Source: Conoideocrella luteorostrata (taxonomy: Eukaryota; Ascomycota; Sordariomycetes; Hypocreales; Clavicipitaceae). Taken from it: a DNA stretch of 64,000 bases. Under the pieces are notes generated by a model, which saw only the letters and a list, made by a program, of their open reading frames with translations, was not told the DNA's origin and made no database searches. Below, piece after piece: positions 1 to 10,286 of this stretch. Numbering within the stretch: the stretch's first letter is position 1; every line of letters starts with the position of its first letter. Where the stretch lies: contig JASWJB010000084.1 of the NCBI GenBank assembly GCA_032433595.1, positions 62,001-126,000 of the forward strand, read 5' to 3'. A program made the translations under genes and the position numbers.

Positions 1-1154
1 TGCTGAGCGTGAGCGAGGGGCATCCCTGGACGTAATTGGTTCATCGATATGAGTATGGCGCTAGCGTGGGGGGGGAGCCAGCCACATACGATGCGACATC
101 GGCAATATGACTCAGAAACATTGTTTCTATATTGCGTGGAGTTGTGCCCGAACTATGGTTTGCTTCTTTCTATCGTGACGAACACGACGTAAACTCTGTC
201 GGGAAAACTTACGCTGATGAGACTGACACGAGCTCCGCTGAGATCGGCTTGAGCTCAGCGCACAACTTGACATGGCGAGTAGCTAATTTGGCAGCAGCTC
301 GGCTAGGTGTTGGTGTCGCGAGGGCCAGCGTAGTATTGCAACATGTTTCACAATTGAAGTTTTCACTCCAATCTATACGGAGTAGCTTTACCTGCACAAT
401 ATCTACTTTATGTGCGGAAATAAAGTCACATACACCCTGCCAAGTCTAGATATGACATTGGAAGCCAGGATCCCAGTGATACCTGCAATGTACATATTCA
501 CTTGCTATTAATTCAGATCCCTGAAAATCTAGATATCATGTCAACAGAAAATAGCGCAGCCAGAGGGCCACTTTTTGTACCGAATAAGACCCCTTAAACA
601 GCTTATATTTTCTCGCGACATGTTAACGATGGAGATCTGACTACCTATCTCAGGGAAGGAAACAAAGAGATCAAACTTGTCAAATTTGCATTTCATTTTC
701 TGCACAGCTCGATTATTAATGCAACACATTCTCAAACTTTAAAATTAGTCCGTCAAAGCTAAAGCTCCTCTGTACCGCGGAGTTTACGCAAAGGTAGAGT
801 TTAATTCGCCTCTTGTTAGGTTAGCTAGGCAAGAATGTATGGGAACTCTCTGTATCTCACTTGAGACTGTCCCTAGAATCCTGCGTGCTGTCCACACAGG
901 TTCTAGCTAGCGAATCGCTGTTGGGGCTACGCCTCGTACGGCTGTGCGCTGGGGTGGCGCCCCTCGCCACCTTACACCTTTAGTCTATGGAAGGAGAAAA
1001 AAATCTTTATCAATACTGTGCCAGGCACCAGCTTGTTACTTTTTCCTGCCTATAAATACTCAGGTAATTGGCATTTTTGAGGTTCCGTGTTCTACCTCTC
1101 CCCATCAACCTACACTCAACTCCTAATACCTCGGACTGATCAGTTCTTGCGAAA
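1..1154. other. Intergenic, no supported gene
   Basis: Short open frames here (for example 132-449 on the plus strand) lack a plausible protein pattern and I see no splice structure. A TATAAATA sequence at 1051-1058 lies about 100 bases before the ATG of the next gene and could be its core promoter. Confidence 0.5.
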
Positions 1155-2186
1155 ATGGCTCTTACCTTCACCCTCTTCCCTCGACTTCCCATCGAGCTCA
1201 GATACATGGTTTGGGAACTTGCACTCAGGCCATTTCTATCACACAGGGGAGGGATAAATTACGTCTCTGGCTTACTCCAAGATGATGAATATGACGTCGA
1301 TGCAAACTCTTTGGATGTGACCCGCAGTTTCCTGGGGCCTAAAGAATGGTATATCGATAGAAGAAAACCTCTATTCCTGTGCAATCGTGTGCAGAAGGAC
1401 AACGTATCTACTGCTAGTCACAAATCAGCCTGTCTCTGGGACTCTGGTCTTCTTACGGCATGCGAAGAGTCAAGACACGTAATAATGAAGCGATATGAAA
1501 AGTACGAACAGAACGAACCGCATTTTTTCCTGGGCAATGATGAGGACGACTACCGTACTTTCGAGACGAAAAGTGTGACTCAAGCACAAGGCCGGGATGA
1601 AAACTGGCATCTTTTGTGTCAACCAATCAGAGATCTCACTTGCTTTACGTTCCTGAACATGGAGGTTCTGCACGATGGAAGATATGGTTATGAAACACCA
1701 CGTATTTACGAGTGCAATTTCATGGAGTTTGAACCGATCTTAGCCTTGGAATTTGACGCAAGCTGGGCATTGAATTGGCCAGATTTCAGCTATGACATCT
1801 TTCATGAGGCTAGTCCCCGGGGTTTAATTGCTCGTCTTCTACGACATCATATAGACTACCCCGACCTGGGTGTGTGTTCCATTTGGCTTATAGACCGCAA
1901 AGCCCCACCAGAGGAAGTATCAGGATCGCGGGAAACACCTTGCATGACGTTTTACGACATGGAACAAGACTATATCGAGCCAGAAGTTCCTCCGGTGGCA
2001 ATATCTGAGTTCATCGAAGAGATTGACGACCTCATACAGTGCTGGGACTTTCATGCTGATGTTCCCCAAATACAAAATGACGAGTCAGAAACCCTTACGT
2101 TTTTTCATTGGGACATAAATAAATATGTCCGCACCCTTGTTCGCTCTCGTGGCGAAGGGCCCCAGACAAAATCGCATCAGTATTAG
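1155..2186 (+). CDS. 2EXR domain protein
   Basis: This is an intronless 343-residue protein of unknown biochemical role. Residues 8-24 read FPRLPIELRYMVWELAL, the signature opening of the fungal 2EXR domain, an F-box-like motif found in large lineage-expanded families of filamentous ascomycetes. The rest is acidic and tryptophan-rich, without membrane segments or a signal peptide, as is usual for the family. The ATG at 1155 puts the motif at the normal distance from the N-terminus and follows a TATA-like sequence by about 100 bases. The gene stands alone, with about 1.7 kb of AT-rich DNA downstream. The family call is firm from the motif; no molecular function can be given. Confidence 0.85.
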   Translation: MALTFTLFPRLPIELRYMVWELALRPFLSHRGGINYVSGLLQDDEYDVDANSLDVTRSFLGPKEWYIDRRKPLFLCNRVQKDNVSTASHKSACLWDSGLLTACEESRHVIMKRYEKYEQNEPHFFLGNDEDDYRTFETKSVTQAQGRDENWHLLCQPIRDLTCFTFLNMEVLHDGRYGYETPRIYECNFMEFEPILALEFDASWALNWPDFSYDIFHEASPRGLIARLLRHHIDYPDLGVCSIWLIDRKAPPEEVSGSRETPCMTFYDMEQDYIEPEVPPVAISEFIEEIDDLIQCWDFHADVPQIQNDESETLTFFHWDINKYVRTLVRSRGEGPQTKSHQY

Positions 2187-3905
2187 ACAATTTTGATGAA
2201 AATTAGATAGGTCACGATCACACTATGACAAATACAGCAGATTGGGTAACACTTGTCTCGTCAGCTAGAAGTTTACAGCCGGGAGTGCTATAATATTATT
2301 AGCCCAGCAATAAAATTAATTGTGTAATAAAAAATGGTCTAACACGGTTCCTTGGTTTGGGTACAACCAAATACAAAGCAATATTAATATTGTCACTAAT
2401 AAATATATGGTTTTAGGGGTAAATAACAGGGATAATACAATAAGATGATTTAGGGAGATTAAATTTTCTTAATTAAATTAATTAATTTCCCCCCTAAACC
2501 ATCCAGTCCCAAGGTAGAAGAACGAGGTGTGGATTATTTGTACTTAAACCAAAGAATTATTACGGTTGAAGATATACTGTATAGAAATACTATAAGATAC
2601 GCTGACTATCATAGTCTCCCCGTACAATCCTGCTGCAAGTAAGCGTGCTTAAAAGTATTAATGGAGAAGGAGACAACGAAAACTTCCTTTCCTCCCTTAC
2701 CCCTTTTTCTCTGCTTTACTTTAAGTCCAAACTCCCATGCTTGAGCTTATAACACTAACTAATATTTCATAATATTAAGCAAGGGCAGGGAATTAACGCT
2801 GAGAGAGTAGAATAATGCTAAGTAACATATATCATCAATGCGTAAATTGGAAATTTCTTTTTAATAATAGTCTCTGGTGAGACATGGCAATGTTAAAGAC
2901 GGATGGGAAGACGATAGTGAGACTCTTGGTAACTACTTAGACTCTTACCAACCATCACCGGGTTGGGCTTCCAGTGGCAACTATGATATGGGCGCGCGCA
3001 GCAGACTGAAAAAGAATTGGCATACTACTAGCAACCACATAATTAGAGAGGGGTAACATATTTTGGATTCAGTTCAGTCCCAGAGCCGATTGACTTTCTC
3101 ACAACAAATTAATTTCGAGTCCACTGGGCATACAAAGACTTGAAAACTTCCAATGCCGCGTTGGCACAGTTATACAGTGACGGCCCTGCGGCGTGGCAAT
3201 CCTCACCAACAATCTCACTCCTGCTGGGATAAAACTCGACAATTTGGCCAGCACATCCGCTCCAAGCTTTATTGAAATGACCTGAACAGTTACTTCAGCG
3301 CATAGCAACATGGCTTCCATACTGTATCAAAAAACAAAACAGAATGAAACAGAGGCATCACTAATAGAAGAACGTTTGGAAGAGCAGAGAACTCGAGAAA
3401 GTGAAACGCTTCTAAGATAAAGTATATAAAAAATGATAAACATACACCAAGATTCCAACTACAAGCCCTCCGGCTCTGAAAACCCCCCAGTATATTCAAT
3501 AATGCACACAAATGTCAATGAGATATCTAAACAACAAAGTAAAGAGAAATAGAAAGAAAGTAAATGACATGATAGTAAATGACAAAAACGTCGAATAGAA
3601 GAAAGCGAAATCAATTTCCAACTGTTTCGTTGCGTCTTTTGCATTGCCTGTAATTCTCTTGGTGGAGAATCAGGTCCCCGGATGGCACCACGTGGAGGTT
3701 GCAAAAGTCCGACTTCGCCACCCTTGCCCTCACTCTACTTGCGTGGTGAAGGGCACCTCCTCCTGCTAGAAGCTAAGAGGGACCTCTACGAACTCATACA
3801 AAGCTGGCATTGTGCTCAGGTCTTTGAGGATCGCGGCATGTCTTTACTCATTCAAATGATGGAAAAGACTCCAAAGAGGAATTTTTTTCGGACGTGTCTC
3901 TGAAT
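2187..3905. other. AT-rich intergenic stretch
   Basis: This is a low-complexity AT-rich stretch with runs such as TTAATTAAATTAATTAATT near 2470-2487. The open frames at 3099-3903 are short, overlap on both strands and have no recognisable pattern. It contains the inverted, AT-rich element listed separately. Confidence 0.5.
2345..2556. repeat. Imperfect inverted AT-rich element, possible mutated MITE
   Basis: The arm near 2345-2363 (CTTGGTTTGGGTAC) is imperfectly complementary to the arm near 2540-2556 (GTACTTAAACCAAAG). Inside, TTTAGGGAGATTAAATT around 2450 pairs loosely with AATTTCCCCCCTAAA around 2485-2500. Nested inverted arms in AT-rich DNA fit a small transposon remnant degraded by C-to-T mutation. 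No coding capacity is seen. Confidence 0.35.
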
Positions 3906-4967
3906 TTATAGAACGAGATCATCCCAATCGCATTGAAGGAGGTTGGGATAGTCATCCGGGGGTTCAGGTCCGTAGGCATTTTTTAGATATTCTCCTACTT
4001 TCCTTGTCAACTCCTCAGTCGGCTGCACATTTGCATTATCACCGACATCGACAAAGTGCATCTTCAAAATGACTTGAATTGTCTTCTCGAATATGTCAGA
4101 TTGCTTGTCGCTCAGATTTCCTGACTCGTGTCTTTGCTGAACGTCGAGATTCTTGTCGAGGAGCGCTTGTTTCATGGCAGAAAAATCGGCCGTCATAGTA
4201 CTTTCGAGGAAATAGTTTTTCGGCTCGGGTACTTTGACGTGAGCCAACTCATTTCGTTTACATGATAGCTCGATGTAATGAATGAAAGTCGGCCTGTCTA
4301 TGAGCTTCGACTTGTCGCAAAGGACCTTGATGCGGTCCAGAATAGGAGTTGAGGGGGCGGCATTGTGTCTTCGCCCGTTATTCCTCCAGAGTCTAACTTT
4401 GTCTGTCTCAACTCTGATGTCCCGCAGAACATAAGCTGTGTGCTTTCCATGAACAGCATTCCATCCAAGGTGTTTTTTTGCCTCTGAATTTGCTTCTTCT
4501 TCGGCCTTCTTTTTGTCCTTGTTCTTTTTGTTGATGAAAAGCTTTTGTAATCTTTTTTTCTCGTCTTTAATGAAAGCTTTTTCGAGAAAGGCGATTTGTT
4601 TGATTAATAGGATAACCCAATCGGCAATTTCCAAAGCGAATTCGCTGTCACTTGTTCGCTTAGCCTCGACCTGTTCGTTGGCCGTAGCTAGAGGGGGATG
4701 AGAAGTAGTCTCGGTGCTTTTGGCGTCTCGGAGATTGTTTTTCGCGTCGATCGCCTTTTGCAACGCTTCCCACCCTGCCAAGAGCAGCTCCTCGTCATCA
4801 TCTTCCTCGCTTTTCTGCATAGATAGATTAGCTTTCTTCTAGAAAATAGTACTAATCTTATCAGTGTCTGGACTCATTGATCCAGAAGCTCGGAGCTTAT
4901 TGATCTCATCGATGATGTTTTGAGCTGGGCTCTCGCGCTTTCGCTTTTGGCCTGTAATAGAAGCCAT
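3906..4967 (-). CDS. Unrecognised charged helical protein, interrupted by one in-frame TAG
   Basis: I do not recognise the family. A 42-codon segment from the ATG at 4967 (lysine/arginine-rich KRKRES near residue 10, a possible nuclear signal) runs into TAG at 4841-4839. The same frame then stays open to 3906, giving a further 304 codons from the ATG at 4820. The downstream part starts very acidic (EEDDDEE), then has a hydrophobic stretch (EIADWVILLIKQIAFLEKAF) and a strongly basic coiled-coil-like run. Two readings fit. One is a genuine in-frame stop, read through or edited. The other is a 51-nt intron at 4802-4852 with donor GTACTA, branch GCTAAT and an AAG acceptor, which removes the TAG and keeps frame. 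AAG acceptors are used elsewhere in this window. Translation could also begin at 4820. Confidence 0.55.
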
Positions 4968-5486
4968 TTTTCGTATATTGAATTGTCGTTTATTTCGTTT
5001 ATTGTCGCAATCCTGGGCAGTATGATGCTGTGCTGTGATGCGTGCTGATACTGGCGTTGGAAGAATAAAAAACAAAAATTGGGCAGATTGCAAAAAAATT
5101 GCAAAGTAGCCCACAGCAGGACTAGATAGACAGGGAGGAGCAAGCTGTAGCCTAGGGCACTGTGCTTTCTTGACTACGAGGTTGATGAGGAAAGAGCAAC
5201 GGGCACGGCTGATGGGGCGAGTGACTCTTCATTTCCGCCAGAGAATGCCTCCAGCTTTGGTTTTCTCCCCAAGCCAACGCATCGAGCCTGTTCGTGAGCA
5301 TTATTTGCATACAACCCAATCTGTCCTTATCATTTAAAAATTAGTACATGCTAACATTTTAGCTAGTTTCTGATAGTTATCCAATTGTAAGTTGTCCAAC
5401 GATCCCAAGGGCGGTGCCTTATCAGTGCTATTTGTCTGGACAAGTAGAATGATTTACTGACAAACTCTAATCACAACACACTATCC
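4968..5486. other. Intergenic spacer between divergent genes
   Basis: The spacer separates the minus-strand gene starting at 4967 from the micro-exon gene transcribed rightward. Overlapping short minus-strand frames run through 4968-5143 upstream of the ATG and look like leader sequence. I see no other gene. Confidence 0.4.
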
Positions 5487-5659
5487 GTAAGTATTCCAGA
5501 CGTTTGGTTCCGTTCACGAAGTGCTAGGTGTCTTGCAGTATTGTTGACTTATGTTAAGCACCGTCGAACTACGTAAGAAGCCATCCATATCACCTTCAGC
5601 TTTTAATATACTGATCATGGGCTTACTGACATCATGATCTCGTTTGACAGGACCAAAAA
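5487..5659 (+). other. Probable spliced 5' leader of the micro-exon gene
   Basis: Two likely leader introns precede the ATG at 5660. One spans 5487-5538 (GTAAGT...TTGCAG). The other spans 5573-5650 (GTAAGA, branch TTACTGAC, GACAG). The 34-base exon between them has an ATG at 5550; after splicing it would open a 12-codon upstream reading frame ending across the next exon junction, which could reduce translation of the main frame. This is inferred from splice signals only. Confidence 0.4.
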
Positions 5660-7119
5660 ATGGCTGTAAGTGATCTCTTCAGCCTATGAAGTATCAGATC
5701 ATCTGTTTCCATGGATAGCATACTACAATTCTCGTGAATATTCAAAACTGACGAAGTATTAGAAGAACGATAGAACCACCGAGCGCGGTGGCAGGGTAAG
5801 TTTAGCTTCTCGAGATCCGACTGTATATACTAGCGCTCACATAAGCATAGAGAAACTTTTCAGGCGTACGGCTCATCTATGTGGTTATAGTGCTATTGAA
5901 CAGAAATGGTTAACATATGTAGACCTCGAATGCCAGCTCTAGCTCGGCCGTTGTTGCTGCCCCGCCTCCTCCCTCGCCTCCCGATGTAAGAAAAGATTTT
6001 CTGGAATGAGTTACTGTCGGCAGACTATACTGATTTCTTGGATGAGGGACAGCAACAAGCAGCCCCCGTGGCTGAGAAAGTGAGCAGCTTAGTTAACACT
6101 GCCCCCTCTTAGTTCTATATCCTAACTTAGTCGTCTTAGAAGAAGAGAGCAGCTGTGAGTCAATAGTAACATGGAATGCATAATGCGTTGACGAAGTCTG
6201 ACATTTCGAAATTTAGCCAGGTACCAGAGCTGTAAGCATTGCATCAGGTCTAGTTTTCCCGTCTTTAGCTAATTATATTGGTTTCTTAGGCTGCTGTTGA
6301 GAATGCTGCGGTACGAAAAAGAACCCTTTTCAATGATCTGACTATTCTAACAAACTATAGTATTGGCGGGAGAAAGTCGTCGTGAGTTCCGAAACCATTC
6401 ATATTGAGATCTTGGTCATACTGACAAAGTAAAACCAAAGATTGCAATTAAAGAATTGCATGTAAGTGCGAATGATACTCTTCAGAGACAATTTTCTTAC
6501 TGACGAAATTATCAGGAATTCGAAGCGAAGAGAAATGTATTTACTTTGCAATGCTCGAGTGACTGGAACATTTTCTCACTAACGTTTACAGGAGCTCGAA
6601 GCACGCAGAGACGTATATTTTCCGTCCCACTTTGTATTGGGTATTCTCATTGACATATTGTGTAGCATGCGATCCAGAGAGCTGCCGTAAGGACCCATTA
6701 GTCTCGCTCCACATTACTTATTTCAAACTAATCGCTATGATGCAGCGCTGGGAGCAGCAGGTTGCGGTGAGGTTTTGTATGGGCTGGGACGGAAAGATTT
6801 TTACTAACAGTCCCGTCAATAGGAAATGGCCGAAGAGCCGGTGAGAACTTCATATTCTACAAATGAATTTTAGAATACTAATCTTCATGTCCCTGCGTAG
6901 GATTTTGAAGTTGTGGCAACCGTGAGAATTGATTCCTCTACGCCTTTAAAGTATATGGTCTAATCCATTGAGGGTTTAGTCTCTTATCGACCAGGCGAAG
7001 GCAAATTTTGCCACCGAGCCCGCCGAGGACGCCGAGGCTGAGCCTGCAGTAAGTTTTCCCCACATAAAACATTATTTCTTCCGAAGCTGACACTTGGTGT
7101 AATATTGTTGTAGGAGTAG
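5660..7119 (+). CDS. Micro-exon gene encoding a heptad-repeat (coiled-coil) protein
   Basis: I recognise no family; the structure is the evidence. Coding exons are 5660-5665, 5763-5795, 5851-5865, 5923-5985, 6053-6079, 6140-6154, 6217-6231, 6290-6310, 6361-6381, 6441-6461, 6516-6536, 6592-6612, 6666-6686, 6746-6766, 6823-6840, 6901-6921, 6995-7048 (or from 6980) and 7114-7119. Every internal exon is a multiple of three, splits in phase 0 and has no stop. The intervening pieces are 45-100 nt with GT donors, branches such as TACTGAC, CACTAAC and TCTGAC, and AG acceptors. The product is about 139 residues. It has a basic N-terminus, a Ser/Ala/Pro-rich segment (AAPPPPSPPD), then seven-residue exon products YWREKVV, IAIKELH, EFEAKRN, ELEARRD, HAIQRAA and RWEQQVA, and an acidic Ala/Glu/Pro tail. 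There is no signal peptide or membrane segment. The weakest points are the 15-nt exon at 5851 and the AAG acceptor at 6440. Confidence 0.75.
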
Positions 7120-7410
7120 GAGCAGGAGTAGGAGCAGGAGTAGTAAAAGGTATGTTTTCTCCAATTTTTGCATTGGTCCAATGGTCCAACTGATGTAATT
7201 AATAGGAGAGAAGTATGAAGAATTTTTTTTGGGGCTGCTCCGAGTAAGTTGTTTGCATATATTGTTACTAGCTTCTTTTGCTAATTTATTATACTATTTA
7301 GAGCATACAGCAATAACATGGGCCTAAGGCCGTTTTGACCCTTCTCAAAGTCTGTCTCGAGTGACATTAGGTGAGTGACCGTGACATGCTAGAATTGACA
7401 ACTCACAGAT
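7120..7410 (+). other. Spliced 3' part of the micro-exon gene, alternative C-terminus
   Basis: Past the TAG at 7117 the exon continues to 7149 as a 12-bp tandem (GGAGTAGGAGCA). Further introns follow at 7150-7205 and 7244-7301, and perhaps 7372-7409. If exon 7114-7149 is skipped, exon 6995-7048 joins 7206-7243 and 7302-7338 in frame, adding a tail with KNFFWGCS and NNMGLRPF before TGA at 7336-7338. So two different C-termini are available. Confidence 0.5.
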
Positions 7411-7459
7411 GAGGCCATGGTGGCCTCAAGAACATTTGCGCACTACCCCTCATCGTCTA

Positions 7460-7620
7460 TGTGACAGATTGAATCTAGTGAGCTCAAGGAGTGCTAGGTT
7501 GCGCCGCCGGGGTTGGCGCCCGATCCCGTCTGACCAAAAGTATACGCATTAAACAAGCTGCTCGCCAGCTTAGTCAATTAGCACTATATAGCTAGGTCAA
7601 AGATCTAGACCATAACAATC
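7460..7620 (+). repeat. Diverged direct repeat, copy 1 (LTR- or SINE-like)
   Basis: About 160 bp are shared with 9186-9344 in the same orientation. Common blocks include GTGAGCTCAAG, AGTGCTAGG, GCCCGATCCC, GACCAAAAG and GTCAATTAGCAC. Both copies start TGTGA and end near ATAACA, which fits TG...CA long terminal repeat ends. No reverse transcriptase is visible between them, so a short non-autonomous or solo-LTR remnant, or two SINE-like insertions, are equally possible. Confidence 0.55.
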
Positions 7621-9185
7621 TAGCAAGGGTGCACCATGGATAAAAGCCATAGTCTGTGTTTAAACGGTGAGTATAGAAATCATGAATTTATTGGATAGCA
7701 ATGCTAGAAGAAGAAGAAAATACTGACGTTTTGATAAACGAAGATGGACTTGGCAGATTGTGCGAGGGAAGGCCTCCGATGACCAAAATAGAGGCGGTGG
7801 CGAACGGGTGAAACGTGGTATTACATCGAACGAAAAGGCTATGTATAAAAAGTTGTGATCGGGAAGGGGGCTGACACTCTTTTTCCTACAAGGTTTTAAT
7901 GAGGTCAGCAGGAATATAAACTACGTTACTATTTTTTTATCATGATTTTATCATTTCGTTTGAGTGGTTTGTTGTTTCGTCATTTGTTAGTTGCTCTACA
8001 TGAATGGAAGATCGTGATAAATTATACCCACCCTCTCTATTAAGCACTTGCGTGTTCCGCAGTACACACCACAGCCAGTAATCACACTCACTCGGCTATT
8101 ATCGACTCGTCACTTGTGCATTCTTAAGCATGAGCCACTATCACTCCTACAAAATCCTCAAAGTATAACATGAGCTAACTTGCATGGCGGATATCCTTTC
8201 ATATCGGAAGCTCGAGTTGTTTTTTGGCCTATTCTAGCGAATCGCCTTGGGCTTCCTCCTTTGCCATCCATCGCCATCCATCGCCATCCATCGACAAAAA
8301 AGCCATGGACTACACCCTTCCAATCTTGATATCGAAGGTAACAGCATAGATCGTGAAGTATCGGATATTTTGGCAAATCAGGAAGTGGCCAGTCTCTTGG
8401 AAGAGGCATCTATCACCGTCTCCGCATACTAACTACGAGATATTTATTCACAAAGGTTCTCCCACCTGTTTCCAGTCGTTATTGACTTCTATCAAAATGG
8501 GCACTAACTTGCCGATGTTATGGCATGCAGGATCCTTAGCTGGTCTTTGCGGCCCCAGATAGCCAATGTCAGTCAACTGCTAGCTACGCCCGCGTTGTTT
8601 GCTTCTTTGCTCAGGTTCTGCGGTCGCTAATAAACCTCCACGTAGCTACCAGATCGAATGTATTGCCCGACGAATCATATCTTCAGGCTCAACTTGAATA
8701 ATCTGTAGATGTCTTAAGAATGATTCAGCTAAACGGTTGTCCCTTTGCAGGCTCCTCTCGTCGAAATGCGTCTGTCGGTGCTGGCTGTAGCGATCCGCGA
8801 TACCAGTTTGGCCTTCTTGGTCTGTTGGTGACGTTTGCTTTCTTGTCAGGTATAACCATCTATAAACTTATTTGTCTGTTTTGCTCTAACCGGGTATAGA
8901 CATCGCCCTTCGCCTAGCACCGAAATCGACGAAACACCTGGCGCTTGGCACCAAGCTCAGTATACTTACTGCCGCTGCAACAATGGATCTTCACCCTTTT
9001 TGCAAGAATCTTTGTCGTCCCACGCAAGCAATCAATGTAACAACTTCCATGTTCACCTCTCACTGCTTTTTGCTATCACTCCCACCACTTTTGGTATTTT
9101 CAGTCGTATTGATAGATTTCGGTTCAGAGCCGGTGGTCGAAAGAAAAACGAAACCAAAGTCACGCGGCAGCATTAATGAAGCAAT
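7621..9185. other. Spacer between the two direct repeats, no supported gene
   Basis: There are no long open frames. A short tandem of CCATCCATCG lies at 8263-8293. I find no primer-binding site, polypurine tract or transposon protein segment that I would defend. Confidence 0.4.
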
Positions 9186-9344
9186 TGTGATGGATTGACT
9201 CTGGTGAGCTCAAGCAGTGCTAGGCTACGCTGCCCGGTGCCCGATCCCTTTCGACCAAAAGGATACATATTGAAGATGCTTCTCGCTAGCTTGGTCAATT
9301 AGCACGACATAGTTCAGCCAAAGACCTAGGCTATAACAGCAATC
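9186..9344 (+). repeat. Diverged direct repeat, copy 2
   Basis: This is the partner of 7460-7620, roughly three-quarters identical by eye with small indels. It is followed by a G-rich run (GAGGAGGGGGAGGACC) near 9349. Confidence 0.55.
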
Positions 9345-10286
9345 AGTAGAGGAGGGGGAGGACCCCCCTCGCAATCCATGTGTCTGTTGTCAAACATTTT
9401 AACAGCTGCACTAGCCTACTAAAGATGCAAAGCGGGAAGCCACGTTTCTCCCCGCGTTGCTCTCGCCTTGCGTGATCGCAAATCTCGGGCAAAGCTCCGA
9501 TTTCCACGATTATATTCTCTCACACTTAGTTACGTTGCATACAAAATTTACGACCATTTGCACACTGGAAGCAGCTGTTAGATTTATCTCAACGTCAAGC
9601 ACTCATGGATGGAGCTTCTTACAACGTCGATTGGAGAGGGAATACACAAGGGTCGTCTGGACAAAATGTACCGGGTATACCAGTCCTCAATTTCTTGCAC
9701 TATATAGCCAGTAGATTGTAGTATGAGTAAATAGTAGTAGTTTCTTGCTCGCAGCTTCAACTTGCATTTTCTACAACCACGAAATGAACAAGAGCAATAA
9801 GAATAATAGTGCATTTCATGCTTGCGGTTTTTTTTTATGGAAGATATAAGGATAAAAAGTTTTTTGGCTATCGTAAACTTGAAATAAGCTGTGTGATACT
9901 CATGAGCTGTTTGCAGACGGGCTTGAACTATATTATACTTTTTTGTCACGTCCATTTCCCAGCTGCCGTTATTCTACCTTATATATCGTTCCTCTGCTCC
10001 TCTTCTCCCCGGGTTTTCCTTACCTAACGCATACCTAATACATAGATTATCTCATATCTTTAACGTAGTACTCTAAAACCAAGCTGCATGTTGTATAGCC
10101 ATAGTCCTTTCAAACGGCATGATGATCCGTTCAAGCTTGGATGACTTCTTGCATGGATTGATACGCGAGCAAATGCACTATATATTCGTATGACCTTTTT
10201 TTTTAAATATCATTACATCATTTCCCGGGCTCAACACTCCTTCTTTGAACTATTTGTGATTTCTCATGCCTCATAAATCCTAGGGG
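9345..10286. other. Intergenic, no supported gene
   Basis: The sequence is AT-rich. The overlapping frames at 9457-10027 on both strands have no recognisable pattern and no splice structure. Confidence 0.4.

Noticed and set aside
132..449. 105-codon plus-strand open frame
   Set aside because: No recognisable pattern, non-ATG-type start context, and an overlapping open frame on the other strand; treated as chance.
7114..7149. Ser-Arg dipeptide repeat read from the GGAGTAGGAGCA tandem
   Set aside because: It needs a phase-shifted entry, whereas every upstream exon ends in phase 0; the in-phase reading is TAG.
7460..9344. Complete LTR retrotransposon
   Set aside because: Ends and direct orientation fit, but no primer-binding site, polypurine tract or polymerase segment is visible between the repeats.
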